A DNA stretch of 64,000 bases from Terriglobia bacterium (GTDB lineage: Bacteria; Acidobacteriota; Terriglobia; JAIQFV01), in the NCBI GenBank assembly GCA_028716525.1, contig JAQUPQ010000017.1, positions 1 through 64,000 of the forward strand. The letters run 5' to 3'. This document shows positions 1 through 8,160 of this stretch, piece by piece. The notes under the pieces are model-generated. The model searched no databases and was not told where the DNA came from. It was given only the letters and a program-made list of their open reading frames with translations. Numbering within the stretch: position 1 is the first letter of the stretch; the number at the start of each line of letters is the position of its first letter. Made by a program: the position numbers and the translations under genes.

Positions 1-82
1 GCTTTAGCGCCTTATTGAGGTCTTCATCGGAAATCAGATGACGTTCTTTGAGGATTTCACCTAGTCGTTTCGGCATGGGCAT
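1..82 (-). CDS. Partial N-terminus of a GspE/PilB-like ATPase (probable)
   Basis: The gene runs off the left edge, leaving only the first 27 codons. The peptide begins MPMPKRLGEILKERHLIS and continues DEDLNKAL. This LGEIL...LIS..DL..AL pattern is typical of the MshEN/GspE N-terminal domain at the start of type II secretion and type IV pilus assembly ATPases, and of some stand-alone MshEN proteins. A second in-frame ATG lies two codons downstream (position 76). No clear ribosome binding site is visible. The catalytic part is outside the window, so the family assignment is tentative. Confidence 0.45.
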   Translation of the reverse strand, partial: MPMPKRLGEILKERHLISDEDLNKALK

Positions 83-218
83 TTAATTCACGGATTGGGT
101 TTCTTAAGCCGGCAAATACAACGCTGCGCCCCGGATCGAGGCGCAGCGTTTTCTGAGGTCCCTTCGAAGAACCCTTGGAGAATCAATTCGTATGGTCCCC
201 GGGAAGTCACACTGCATT

Positions 219-779
219 TCAGTATTGCACCACATCGATGCGCTTCTTCAATTCCTCAAGAGAAACCCGCCCGGCTTTGTATTCCAATAGGTTCTTTCGG
301 GCGGTCCGCACGATGACGGTGCGATAGGGTGGCGATGAAGCGGAAAATCCCGAATCAAACAAATGCGCGATGATGGCCACCTGCTCATCGGGGCGCAGCG
401 CGGTCAGCGAATCAGCGTGCTCCGTCAGCGCCCTCAACATGGCCTCCCTCAAATGAGGCAATTTTTCGTTGTACGCTTTGCGGACTTCTTCGGGTGAACT
501 CCGTGTCTGGTTAAACAGATTGGGACGCGAATCGGCGGCCAGGTCCACTTCGAAAGAAAAAACCGCGCCAAAGCCCGAAAGGTACGCCCCTTTTGGTTTT
601 TCCAAGACGGCAAACGGCTCCGAAAAACTCTGTTGCAAAATGGTTGAAAGCACGGCCTCAAACACTTCCAAATTCTGTTTGACCGGCGCGAGGTTCTCAG
701 CCGGTGCTCCTGAGGACACGGACATCCCGAAGACCGCCACGAAAACTCCCAGCCACCCTAATCGCTTTTTGTATCGCAT
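219..779 (-). CDS. Secreted protein of unknown function downstream of an anti-sigma factor
   Basis: About 186 residues. An N-terminal MRYKKR followed by a hydrophobic stretch and an APA-like cleavage region (residues 1-28) indicates a signal peptide, so the mature protein should be periplasmic. The centre carries KGAYLSGFGAVFSFEVDL; as I recall, similar proteins occur beside sigma/anti-sigma pairs in Acidobacteriota, with no known function. It sits 30 bases after the anti-sigma gene on the same strand and probably belongs to that operon, perhaps as an envelope sensor or output (inference). ATG at 785 or TTG at 791 are alternative starts; 779 was chosen for its GGA at workable spacing. Confidence 0.7.
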   Translation of the reverse strand: MRYKKRLGWLGVFVAVFGMSVSSGAPAENLAPVKQNLEVFEAVLSTILQQSFSEPFAVLEKPKGAYLSGFGAVFSFEVDLAADSRPNLFNQTRSSPEEVRKAYNEKLPHLREAMLRALTEHADSLTALRPDEQVAIIAHLFDSGFSASSPPYRTVIVRTARKNLLEYKAGRVSLEELKKRIDVVQY

Positions 780-809
780 ATCCATTTCCAATTCTAAAAT
801 TCGATACGG

Positions 810-1481
810 TTAGTTCTTGCTGTTCGTAACGATGCGCTGAGCCGCATATTGAACAATGGCATCGTTCCGTTGCATTTGCTTCCACATCACATTCTTGACC
901 TGATCAAAAGCGTCTCCAATCTTCCGGAGATCGCCCTCGCGCTGCGCCTGCATTTGTTGCGCCAACCGATCCAAACTGGCGGCGTATTCCTGACGCTCCT
1001 GGGCGTTCAATTCCGCATACTTTGAATTAATCAACTTCTCGACGTCGGCTGGACTCAACGATGCGGAGGTACTCGGAGCGGTCGAAGATACCGGCGCACT
1101 CACCGAGCCGCCAAATGCTACGGTGAGCCGGCCTTGACCATATTGAATCTGCAGGCGGGCCAGTGAGACGCCCGCGAACAAAATCACCACCGCTGCAGCC
1201 GTAGCCGCAGACCAGTTCATCCAGCGAGGGGCCGCCGCCAACCACTGCCATATCGAGGCCGTGCCGGGCTCCGCTACTTCCGGGTTCCACCGAACGGTCC
1301 GGGGCAACGTTTCTTCCGGCCAGCCGGCCCGCAACAACGCCGGAATCTGGCGGACCTGTTTCCATTGGAGGCCACATTGGGCGCACTCCGCCGCATGCTG
1401 CTCCAAAGGCCGGCGGGCTTCAGCCGACATCTCCTCCAGCGCCATTTCCGTCATGTGATCTTTGAATTCCTGACAGTTCAT
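810..1481 (-). CDS. zf-HC2 transmembrane anti-sigma factor
   Basis: 223 residues. The N-terminus begins MNCQEFKDHM and carries the zinc-binding motif HAAECAQC (H-x3-C-x2-C, about residues 28-36), the hallmark of zf-HC2 anti-sigma domains that hold an ECF sigma factor at the membrane. A single membrane helix follows at about residues 95-115 (WSAATAAAVVILFAGVSLA). The C-terminal 80 residues are charged and probably coiled coil (VEKLINSKYAELNAQERQEY). It lies 55 bases after the ECF sigma gene, the usual partner order. The signal that releases the sigma factor is unknown. Confidence 0.88.
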   Translation of the reverse strand: MNCQEFKDHMTEMALEEMSAEARRPLEQHAAECAQCGLQWKQVRQIPALLRAGWPEETLPRTVRWNPEVAEPGTASIWQWLAAAPRWMNWSAATAAAVVILFAGVSLARLQIQYGQGRLTVAFGGSVSAPVSSTAPSTSASLSPADVEKLINSKYAELNAQERQEYAASLDRLAQQMQAQREGDLRKIGDAFDQVKNVMWKQMQRNDAIVQYAAQRIVTNSKN

Positions 1482-1536
1482 AACTGACTCCCTTCAACTC
1501 CGAATCGCGTCCGCCGCCCTCAATTCCATCCGGTGT

Positions 1537-2154
1537 TCATTCCACCCATTCCTTCAGCGAAACCTGGAGATTCTCCAGGGCCGCATAAAGGCGGGACTTC
1601 ACGGTACTCACCGGGCACTCGACGACTTCTGCGATTTCTTCAAACTTCATACCGTAAAATACTTTCAGGACAATGGCCGCCCGCTGTTCCGGATTCAAGG
1701 CCAGTATGGCGCGCCGCACGCTCTGCGATCGAATGCGTTCCACCGCATCCGCTTCGGCGTCTTTCCCCCGGGCCGAATCCGGATGGGCAATCGCGTCGTT
1801 CCAAGTGATTCCCTCTTCAATTTCATCTTCCAGCGAAACCGTCTTCTTTCCTTGCGACCCCCGCTTGGAGGTATAGAACAGGTTCAAAGCAATCTTGAAC
1901 AGCCAGTGAGAAAACTTGTCCCGCGTTCGCAGCTGGCGAAGTTGGCGATAGGCCTTGAAGAACGTTTCCTGGGTCAGATCCAGCGCATCTTCACGATTCC
2001 CGGTCAACCGCAGGGCGAAGTTGTATAGCGGCTTCTCCCACCTTCGCACCAGCTGGTTGAACGCCGCTGCATCTCGTTTGATGGCACAAAGCACCAATTC
2101 GGCATCCGACACCGCTTCAAGGGCCATTCCATCCTTCACTTTCGTTGACGACAT
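1537..2154 (-). CDS. ECF-family RNA polymerase sigma factor
   Basis: 205 residues. Region 2 is recognisable around DALDLTQETFFKAYRQL and FSHWLFKIALNLF (about residues 60-105), and region 4 around LNPEQRAAIVLKVFYGMKF and VSTVKSRLYAALENL (about 150-195), a helix-turn-helix that reads the -35 element. It should direct transcription of a small regulon when released by the zf-HC2 protein encoded next. An acidic linker of about 30 residues (SLEDEIEEGITW) joins the two regions. The first of two sigma/anti-sigma pairs in this window. Confidence 0.92.
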   Translation of the reverse strand: MSSTKVKDGMALEAVSDAELVLCAIKRDAAAFNQLVRRWEKPLYNFALRLTGNREDALDLTQETFFKAYRQLRQLRTRDKFSHWLFKIALNLFYTSKRGSQGKKTVSLEDEIEEGITWNDAIAHPDSARGKDAEADAVERIRSQSVRRAILALNPEQRAAIVLKVFYGMKFEEIAEVVECPVSTVKSRLYAALENLQVSLKEWVE

Positions 2155-2270
2155 GGGCTCAAAAAAAGTCTAACTTTCAAATCAGAAATTCATTAAGGCG
2201 CTAACGAAACAAGTTTCCGTCCCGCAATTAACAGAGCGCTACAGGAAACAGTAAAGCCGTCAAATCATCC

Positions 2271-2480
2271 TCTCAAACTCCAAACTCCAAATCCCAAAAT
2301 CCAAAGTCCAAATAAAACCCAAATTCCAAATCTCAAACAAAGCCTATGCGCAGCGGTAATTCCATTTCGTGGCTTCGTTTGGATCATAGAATTTTGGGAG
2401 CCGTCATACGCAGCGGAGTGTGTTTTGGGTTTTGGAGCTTGGAATTTATTTGGAATTTGGATTTTGGAATTTGGAATTTA
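2271..2480. repeat. Paired CCAAATTCC / GGAATTTGG inverted arms (copy 1)
   Basis: The left arm (about 2274-2340) is a run of imperfect 7-8 base units such as TCCAAAC, TCCAAAT, CCCAAAA. The right arm (about 2424-2480) is the complementary run GGAATTT, GGAATTTGG, GGATTTT. The two arms can pair into one long imperfect stem enclosing about 80 bases. Both contain the node CCAAATAAA or its complement. Related arms occur at 40924-41090, 59936-59984 and 62188-62410. The right arm reads through in frame with the next gene, which gives a false N-terminal extension. Confidence 0.8.
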
Positions 2481-2600
2481 ATCATGTTCCTGCCGATCTT
2501 CCAGGCCGGCTCCCGGGCCGAACCTGTTCGCAATTCTACGATAATTAGAGGTCTTGCGGCTTTCAATTTCAGGTGCCGGCTGGGATGTCCCTTTACTTTG

Positions 2601-4259
2601 ATGCCGGGCAGCTTTAGGATTCGTGACGATTCCTCGAACCCGTGGAGGCCGCTTTTCTTGAAGACCCGCTCCTGCGTACTTTGGCTGGCGTTGCTGTTTG
2701 TCGCCATCGTGGTGCTCAACATCGTATGGTTTGCGCATGATGACCGGCCGCCGATTTGGGACATGGCCGTCCATCTTGCCACCGCCCTGGATTTCTATAA
2801 TGTTTACACGCATTTCACCTTCAAACCCGCCGACTTCAAGACGCTGCTGCTTCTCGGAAAGTTTTACCCACCGCTGTTTCCTGCCCTCATGGGCTTGTTT
2901 TTTCTGATTTTCCATCCTTCGATTTATGTCGGCCCGGCAGCCAATCTTGTCCCCCTGGCCATTCTGATGTGGTCTACCTTCAAGATCGGGCAAAAACTAT
3001 TTTCAGACAAAGTGGGACTTGTGGCTGCATTTCTTGCGGCTACCTATCCCCTCATGGCCTGGCTTCCTCGTGAAGCGCTGCTGGATTTCTCATTGGCAGC
3101 CGTCGTAGCCGCAGCCGCTTGGATGTACCTTGAATCAGAGAATTTCTCCAACAGAAAATTTTCAATTCTATTCGGCGTTGTGGCGGCGCTGGGCTTCTTG
3201 ACCAAACATAATTTCCTGTTCTATGCCCTGGCGCTGGGTATTTTCGCCCTGCTCCAAATGTTTGTCTGGGAGGAAAGAACCTGGCCGCCTCGAAGAAAGC
3301 GCCTCCTTAATTTCATCGCTTCGCAAGCAATTACTGCATTCGGCGCCGCGCTCTGGTACATTCCGCACGGGTCCGATGTTCTCGAATACCTTCGTATTAA
3401 CCGCCAACTGCACACCGTGCTGCAGCAACCCACGTATCTGACCGCGCCTTCTCTGCTGTACACCTTGAACGCTTTGACCGAAACGCAGATACATTTGATC
3501 CCATTTGTGGCGCTGTTGTGGGGAATCTGGATCTCGGCGCGGAAATATGCGCGGCGCGCCTCCATTTTGTACTTTTGCGGGTTTGGCCCGCTCGTTATAA
3601 TGACGTTCTCGATTGCGCATCGCGAAGTCCGCATGGGAGTCGCCAGCCTGCCCTTCCTGGCTGTTCTGACCGCCGCAGGGCTGATGGAAATCCGCCGGCC
3701 GGTCCTTCGACGAGCGCTCATTACGGGCTTGGTCGCCTGGGTCGCGCTGGAATTTGAACTGCTTTCTTTCGGCATTCCCCGCTGGCCGCAATCGGTAACC
3801 GTTTTGAGATCCAACGCCTTGACCTTAAACGTCTGGGAGCAAAGTTACGCCGGGATCGTGGGGCATCCGCAAAAGGAAAACTGGAAAATTGTAGATATGT
3901 TGGAGGCCGCGCGCGCCGATTCACTGAAGCATGGAGAGGCTGTGCCCAATATCGGAATCGTGCCGGATATGCCGCGTTTCAACCACTTTGATTTTATTTT
4001 GCTGGCACGCCTCAAAGGAATCGAAGCGGAGCCCGGTCGGGTCGCCGCCCTACCGGAAGTTTCTCCGGAACAATATCTCGTGATTAAATCCGGTGATCAA
4101 GGCGAAGCTGGAACGACGCGTCATAACGGAGAAATTAATCAATGGATCATTCAACATCCGGACCGATTTGAACAGATCGATGTATTCGCCTTGCCGGATG
4201 GTTCGACCGCCAGCGTGTATCGAGCCAAAAATTCAAATATGAACCCTGATGTGAGGTGA
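2601..4259 (+). CDS. GT39/ArnT-like membrane glycosyltransferase
   Basis: About 552 residues with some ten hydrophobic segments in the first 400. After the first membrane helix (VLWLALLFVAIVVLNIVW) comes DDRPPIWDMAVHLATAL, the acidic loop expected for GT39/PMT/ArnT enzymes that move sugars from polyprenyl-phosphate donors. YPPLFPALMGLFF and REALLDFSLAAVVAAA are also typical. The C-terminal 140 residues are soluble. The frame is open from 2346, but the upstream codons translate the CCAAATT repeat, so a start at 2601 (MPGSFRIRDD) just before the first helix is preferred; ATG 2484 is the alternative. First gene of a glycan operon; the acceptor is unknown. Confidence 0.75.
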   Translation: MPGSFRIRDDSSNPWRPLFLKTRSCVLWLALLFVAIVVLNIVWFAHDDRPPIWDMAVHLATALDFYNVYTHFTFKPADFKTLLLLGKFYPPLFPALMGLFFLIFHPSIYVGPAANLVPLAILMWSTFKIGQKLFSDKVGLVAAFLAATYPLMAWLPREALLDFSLAAVVAAAAWMYLESENFSNRKFSILFGVVAALGFLTKHNFLFYALALGIFALLQMFVWEERTWPPRRKRLLNFIASQAITAFGAALWYIPHGSDVLEYLRINRQLHTVLQQPTYLTAPSLLYTLNALTETQIHLIPFVALLWGIWISARKYARRASILYFCGFGPLVIMTFSIAHREVRMGVASLPFLAVLTAAGLMEIRRPVLRRALITGLVAWVALEFELLSFGIPRWPQSVTVLRSNALTLNVWEQSYAGIVGHPQKENWKIVDMLEAARADSLKHGEAVPNIGIVPDMPRFNHFDFILLARLKGIEAEPGRVAALPEVSPEQYLVIKSGDQGEAGTTRHNGEINQWIIQHPDRFEQIDVFALPDGSTASVYRAKNSNMNPDVR

Positions 4260-4263
4260 AGTG

Positions 4264-4437
4264 ATGGCCATCAAACCTGAGCTGTTGGAAATTCTGGTAT
4301 GTCCCTTGTGCAAGACCCCGGTGAAGACCGTCCATGAGGGCGCCGGTTTGAAATGTGAAACCTGCCGGCGGGTTTATCCCATCAAAGATGATATTCCGGT
4401 GATGCTCATTGACGAGGCAAAAATTGAAGAGCCCTGA
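4264..4437 (+). CDS. Trm112/UPF0434 family small zinc-ribbon protein
   Basis: 57 residues. MAIKPELLEILVCPLCKTPV carries the first CxxC, CETCRRVYPIKDDIPVML the second and the conserved YPI..IPVML ending. This is the Trm112/YcaR (UPF0434) fold; family members are small zinc-binding partners of methyltransferases or sit beside LPS genes. GAGGTGA lies just upstream of the ATG, which is four bases after the glycosyltransferase stop; its end overlaps the heptosyltransferase start. GTG at 4261 is an alternative start. Confidence 0.85.
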   Translation: MAIKPELLEILVCPLCKTPVKTVHEGAGLKCETCRRVYPIKDDIPVMLIDEAKIEEP

Positions 4438-5578
4438 GGGATTCATTGAACGCCTGGGCGCATCGCCGAAAATTCTGTTGATCCGTCTGCGCTCTTTGGG
4501 TGATGTGGTTTTGATGACCCCGCTCGCGGAGTCGATACGGCGAACTTGTCCGGGCGCTCAAATTGATGTGGCCGTGGAGTTTCCGTTCAACGAAGTACTG
4601 GCAGGAAATCCTTTCATTCGCCGCAGCATCACCCTCCAATCCAAGAAGAACCCCCATTCGACAAACTCTCCCTCGGTGGGTCAGCCCGGCCGGGAATCCA
4701 GTCTTTTGCGTCGCCAGGCCATCTGGAATTTTCGCCAGGAAAAATACGACGTGGTGTGGAACCTGCATGGTGGAGCCACTTCGGCATGGATGTGCGGCTT
4801 GAGCGGCGGGCGATGGCGAATCGGATGCACGCAGTTTCGGAATCGATGGGCCTACAACCTTCGGGTGCCTGACTCTCGAGACCTTTTGCCGCGCCCCCAC
4901 CATACCGTGGAGCGCCTCTTGTTGTGGTGGGACTGGCTTCGAGGAGTTCATCGGACAGATTTTTCGGATGATCCCTCGCCTCAAGTGTTTCCTCAAGCGG
5001 AGCCGCGTCGTACCGCTCGCACTAAAATGCATCAGGCTGGATTAGATCCGGACCGGCCTTATGTTGTCATCCAAGCGGCTGCGGTTTTTGCGACCAAAGA
5101 GTGGATGGCCGATCGGTTCGCCACCGTTGCCGACTTTCTCTCGGCGAAAGAATTCCAAATCGCTTTGACGGGCTCCTCGGGGGAAACTTCGAAACTGCGA
5201 GCGGTGCAATCCCGCATGAAGAACCATGCAGCCCTCCTTTCCAACCTGGGAGTTCAAGAATTGATCGCCGTCCTCGAGAAGGCCTCTTTATATCTCGGGA
5301 ACGACAGCGGGCCGGCGCATATCGCCGCGGCCTTAAAGAGACCGACCGTGGTGTTGTTCGGCTCCTCGAATTCCGCGGCTTGGGCTCCCTGGCATGCTCC
5401 CAGCGTCATTGTTCAAAATCATTTTGAATGCAATCCTTGTCCGGGGTATAAATGCCTGGTTTACAACGAGCCGGAGTGCATCAAGTCGATCACGGTTCCG
5501 CAAGTCCAGGCGGCCGTATTAAAACTCCTCTTTCCCAACCGCGAGGAATCCATTCATGCAGAAGCTGTCCGCTCTTAA
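4409..5578 (+). CDS. ADP-heptose:LPS heptosyltransferase family (GT9)
   Basis: 389 residues. LIRLRSLGDVVLMTPLAESI near the N-terminus and LGNDSGPAHIAAALKRPTVV near residue 300 are the two signature blocks of glycosyltransferase family 9 (WaaF/WaaC-like), which add L-glycero-D-manno-heptose from ADP-heptose to the LPS core on the cytoplasmic face. A C-terminal Cys-rich segment (CNPCPGYKCLVYNEPEC) is usual in this family. It overlaps the Trm112 gene by 29 bases and the next kinase gene by 23, so the genes are translationally coupled. Which heptosyltransferase it is cannot be told from sequence. Confidence 0.88.
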   Translation: MTRQKLKSPEGFIERLGASPKILLIRLRSLGDVVLMTPLAESIRRTCPGAQIDVAVEFPFNEVLAGNPFIRRSITLQSKKNPHSTNSPSVGQPGRESSLLRRQAIWNFRQEKYDVVWNLHGGATSAWMCGLSGGRWRIGCTQFRNRWAYNLRVPDSRDLLPRPHHTVERLLLWWDWLRGVHRTDFSDDPSPQVFPQAEPRRTARTKMHQAGLDPDRPYVVIQAAAVFATKEWMADRFATVADFLSAKEFQIALTGSSGETSKLRAVQSRMKNHAALLSNLGVQELIAVLEKASLYLGNDSGPAHIAAALKRPTVVLFGSSNSAAWAPWHAPSVIVQNHFECNPCPGYKCLVYNEPECIKSITVPQVQAAVLKLLFPNREESIHAEAVRS

Positions 5579-6545
5579 AAGGATTGTCGGCCGTTTTCGG
5601 GGCAAGCGCATCGCCATTTACGGCGACTTGATGCTCGACGAATTCTTGCGCGGCCGCGTTTCACGAATTGCCCCCGAGGCTCCGGTTCCCATCGTGGAGG
5701 TCACGGCGCATTCTTATCACCTGGGCGGAGCCGGAAATGTGGCGGCGAACATTGATTCGTTGGGTGGTATTCCTTTGCCGTTTGGGGTGGTGGGCGACGA
5801 TGAGGCCGGTCAGCGCATCCGCAGGGAGTTTCGCAAATTGGGCATCGATACACGCGGCGTTTTGAAGGACGCCCGCCGCCCGACCACTTTGAAAACGCGC
5901 ATCATCGCGGAGCACCAGCAGGTCGTCCGTGCCGACCGCGAACGGCGCGACGGAGTGGATTCCAAGATTTCGTCGCGCTTGCTCTCGGGCGCTTCCACCC
6001 TGCTGTCGGGAATCCAGGCGCTGATCATCTCCGATTATGACAAAGGACTCATTACGCGAGAACTCCTGGAAACATTGCTGCCGTTGGCGGCCCAGCGCGG
6101 CATCCCCGTGTGTTTGGACCCCAAGATTTCCCATGCTTCGTTTTATACGGGCGCCACACTCATAACACCCAACCATCACGAGGCGGAAAAGTTGAGCGGC
6201 ATTTCCATTCAGGATGATCGCTCGGCGGAACGCGCCGCCCGGAAGCTTCTCGATTATTTTTCCTCCCAAGCACTCCTCATCACCCGCGGCGAACACGGCA
6301 TGACCTTGTGCACCCGCCATGACCCGCCCACCCACATCCCTACGCTGGCGCGGGAAGTGTTTGACGTCACAGGCGCTGGAGACACGGTCATCTCAACATT
6401 GGCACTAGGCCTGGCTGCCGGTGCCACGATGAAACAGGCGGCTTATCTGGCCAACGCTGCCGCCGGCATTGTGGTAGGAAAATTGGGGACCGCCACGGTC
6501 TCTCGGCAGGAATTGCTTCAACAGATCACCGACCGAAACATCTGA
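5556..6545 (+). CDS. hldA: D-glycero-beta-D-manno-heptose-7-phosphate kinase (HldE/RfaE domain I)
   Basis: 329 residues, PfkB/ribokinase fold. Visible motifs are GDLMLDEFLRGRVSRIAPEA and HLGGAGNVAANI (substrate pocket), LDPK, TPNHHEAEKLSG, and DVTGAGDTVISTLALGLAAG, which holds the anion hole and catalytic Asp. It phosphorylates heptose-7-phosphate at C1 in ADP-heptose synthesis, feeding the GT9 enzyme encoded directly upstream. Only the kinase domain is present; the cytidylyltransferase-like adenylyltransferase half of fused HldE is missing, so a separate hldC should exist elsewhere. Confidence 0.9.
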   Translation: MQKLSALKRIVGRFRGKRIAIYGDLMLDEFLRGRVSRIAPEAPVPIVEVTAHSYHLGGAGNVAANIDSLGGIPLPFGVVGDDEAGQRIRREFRKLGIDTRGVLKDARRPTTLKTRIIAEHQQVVRADRERRDGVDSKISSRLLSGASTLLSGIQALIISDYDKGLITRELLETLLPLAAQRGIPVCLDPKISHASFYTGATLITPNHHEAEKLSGISIQDDRSAERAARKLLDYFSSQALLITRGEHGMTLCTRHDPPTHIPTLAREVFDVTGAGDTVISTLALGLAAGATMKQAAYLANAAAGIVVGKLGTATVSRQELLQQITDRNI

Positions 6546-6748
6546 AAGGCATTTAAAATTTGGATATTGCGCGAATGCGCGATTTAAAGGCAATGGAAAT
6601 TTAGCGATTGCGAGATTGAGTCAATTAGAGAAAGAGAATTGACAGAATTCAGTTTTCAATTCGCGCATTCGCGCAATATCCAAATTTTAAATGTTTCTAA
6701 TTCGCGCAATCGCGCATTCTCCAAGTCTCAAATGCCTTTAAATCGCGC
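6545..6748. repeat. Long perfect inverted repeat with a competing second pairing
   Basis: Positions 6550-6582 and 6661-6693 are exact reverse complements over 33 bases, with a 78-base loop; the core contains GATATTGCGCGAATGCGCGA. A second exact 16-base pair, 6577-6592 with 6733-6748, overlaps the first left arm, so the two stems are mutually exclusive. A third 10-base pair joins 6545-6554 to 6730-6739. It begins at the hldA stop codon and lies between convergent genes. It may act as a bidirectional terminator or be a relic of a mobile palindrome. Confidence 0.8.
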
Positions 6749-6765
6749 AATGTCCTATGGCTTCC

Positions 6766-6807
6766 GACTGAACAGACCGGATAGACCAAATAGACAGGAC
6801 AGACTGG
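6766..6807. repeat. Nine-base GACYRRANA tandem tract
   Basis: Four consecutive 9-base units (GACTGAACA, GACCGGATA, GACCAAATA, GACAGGACA) and a partial fifth. The same 9-base rule recurs at 34519-34755. The tract ends just before the stop codon of the minus-strand secreted-protein gene. Confidence 0.7.
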
Positions 6808-6815
6808 TTTGACTC

Positions 6816-7589
6816 TTACTCCACCCTTTCCACCACTACATTGGCAGTCGGAACCACGATTTTGACGAGGCGATGGTCACTCCCGGTGACATAGACGTCC
6901 AATTTCAGGTCGTTGGTGTCCACCAAAAGATGCTGAGCCGTCACCGGCTTGTTGTTGACAGGAACCGTCTCATCGCCCTTCAGGATCATGTGCAAAATTC
7001 CTCCAATGGATTCCTGGGGGATGAAGGCTGAAAATTCCTGCAAACCGCCCTTATCAAAATTGTACCGGCGCACCAGCAGGCAGTATTGGTGAAAGATGTT
7101 GTCATCCAGCAGCGTCACGTCGGGCGCCAGGTCGAATTCCCGCCGCTCCGTTCCGGAGCCCGTATTAAATTCGACCTTGGCTTTGCCGGCTGTGAAGTTC
7201 ATTTTTATGGCAGCCGTGTTTCCCGAAAATTTCTGCGACAAGGTATATTGGATGGGATCGTAATTGGGCTGGAGCTGCAATTCCGTTTCAATGAGATACT
7301 CCACGGGTTTCTCATCGCGTGCGATGGCGAGATGGATTTTGCCGCGAGCCACAATCTTGCCGTTCTGCGGAGTGATGGCAAATTCCTCGGTCCCTTTCGG
7401 CTCGCCGTCCACAAGAATTTTGAAGACGCCTTTTTCTTCACCCGGCACCGACGCGTTCTGCTTCGCCGAAGAACTGCGAGGGGATTTCTGAACGGGTCGC
7501 GTTTGAGCGTCCAGTCCGGCCATAGCCAGCCACCCGAACAACAGTGAAACGACTGCCCACAAAACTCCCGATCTGTGCCATCTCAGCAT
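6816..7589 (-). CDS. Secreted protein of unknown function
   Basis: 257 residues. A signal peptide is visible (residues 1-29, SLLFGWLAMAGLDAQ). After a polar linker the rest looks all-beta, with alternating hydrophobic residues (VFKILVDGEPKGTEEFAI; YLIETELQLQPNYDPIQYTL), suggesting a periplasmic beta-barrel or lipocalin-like fold. I do not recognise a named family with confidence. It starts three bases after the shikimate kinase stop, so it is the last gene of that minus-strand operon. Confidence 0.7.
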   Translation of the reverse strand: MLRWHRSGVLWAVVSLLFGWLAMAGLDAQTRPVQKSPRSSSAKQNASVPGEEKGVFKILVDGEPKGTEEFAITPQNGKIVARGKIHLAIARDEKPVEYLIETELQLQPNYDPIQYTLSQKFSGNTAAIKMNFTAGKAKVEFNTGSGTERREFDLAPDVTLLDDNIFHQYCLLVRRYNFDKGGLQEFSAFIPQESIGGILHMILKGDETVPVNNKPVTAQHLLVDTNDLKLDVYVTGSDHRLVKIVVPTANVVVERVE

Positions 7590-7592
7590 GGC

Positions 7593-8147
7593 TCATTTCT
7601 CCAATAAGGACAAAGTCTTCCGCGCCACCAGCTCGGGGGGATCATCTCCCGCTTCCACACGCAAGTCCGCAGCCAGGTAATAGGGCAAACGGGTTTGAAA
7701 GAGTTCAATAAGTTTCGCCGGATCCCGAAGAAACAAAGGACGATGTTGGTAGGTCTCACAACGCGCCCGAATCACATCCAGAGGGCAGTCCAAAAACACG
7801 GAGATACCGTTATTCCGCACAAAATCGATGTTCCGTGGAAAGGTGAAGGTACCGCCACCCAAGGCGACCACCTTGGCAGACGACAGATCCAGCGACAACA
7901 GGGCGCGATTTTCGATCTCCCGAAAGTAGGGCTCACCCCGCTCCTCAAAAATGCGTGAGATCTCCATCCTCTCGTGAGCTTCGATCTGGTCGTCCAAATC
8001 GATGAAGCCCTGCGATCGCAGGGTCGCCATGGCTCTCCCCACCGAGGTTTTCCCGCACCCCATGAAGCCCACCAAAAATATATTTCGCATGAGTGGAAAA
8101 TGACTCGAAAACGAACCTGCAAGGCGCTCCCCTTCAGCCCAAATCAT
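7593..8147 (-). CDS. aroK: Shikimate kinase
   Basis: 184 residues from this start. The P-loop GFMGCGKTSVGRAMA, the shikimate-binding DLDDQIE, the GGGTF loop and the lid region with CETYQHRPLF are all present, in the order expected for AroK, which phosphorylates shikimate in chorismate synthesis. An internal ATG at 8090 (MRNIFLVGFMGCGKT) gives 165 residues and matches the usual family N-terminus better; neither start has a good ribosome binding site. The gene sits 13 bases after the DUF4097 gene, an unusual neighbour for a biosynthetic gene. Confidence 0.92.
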   Translation of the reverse strand: MIWAEGERLAGSFSSHFPLMRNIFLVGFMGCGKTSVGRAMATLRSQGFIDLDDQIEAHERMEISRIFEERGEPYFREIENRALLSLDLSSAKVVALGGGTFTFPRNIDFVRNNGISVFLDCPLDVIRARCETYQHRPLFLRDPAKLIELFQTRLPYYLAADLRVEAGDDPPELVARKTLSLLEK

Positions 8148-8160
8148 GGCCGACCGGATG

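Noticed and set aside
2346-2600. Open frame extending the GT39-like protein upstream
   Set aside because: The extra residues translate the GGAATTTGG repeat arm and precede the first membrane helix without a ribosome binding site.
2384-2993. Minus-strand open frames opposite the GT39-like gene
   Set aside because: They overlap a clearly coding, membrane-protein frame and have no recognisable product.
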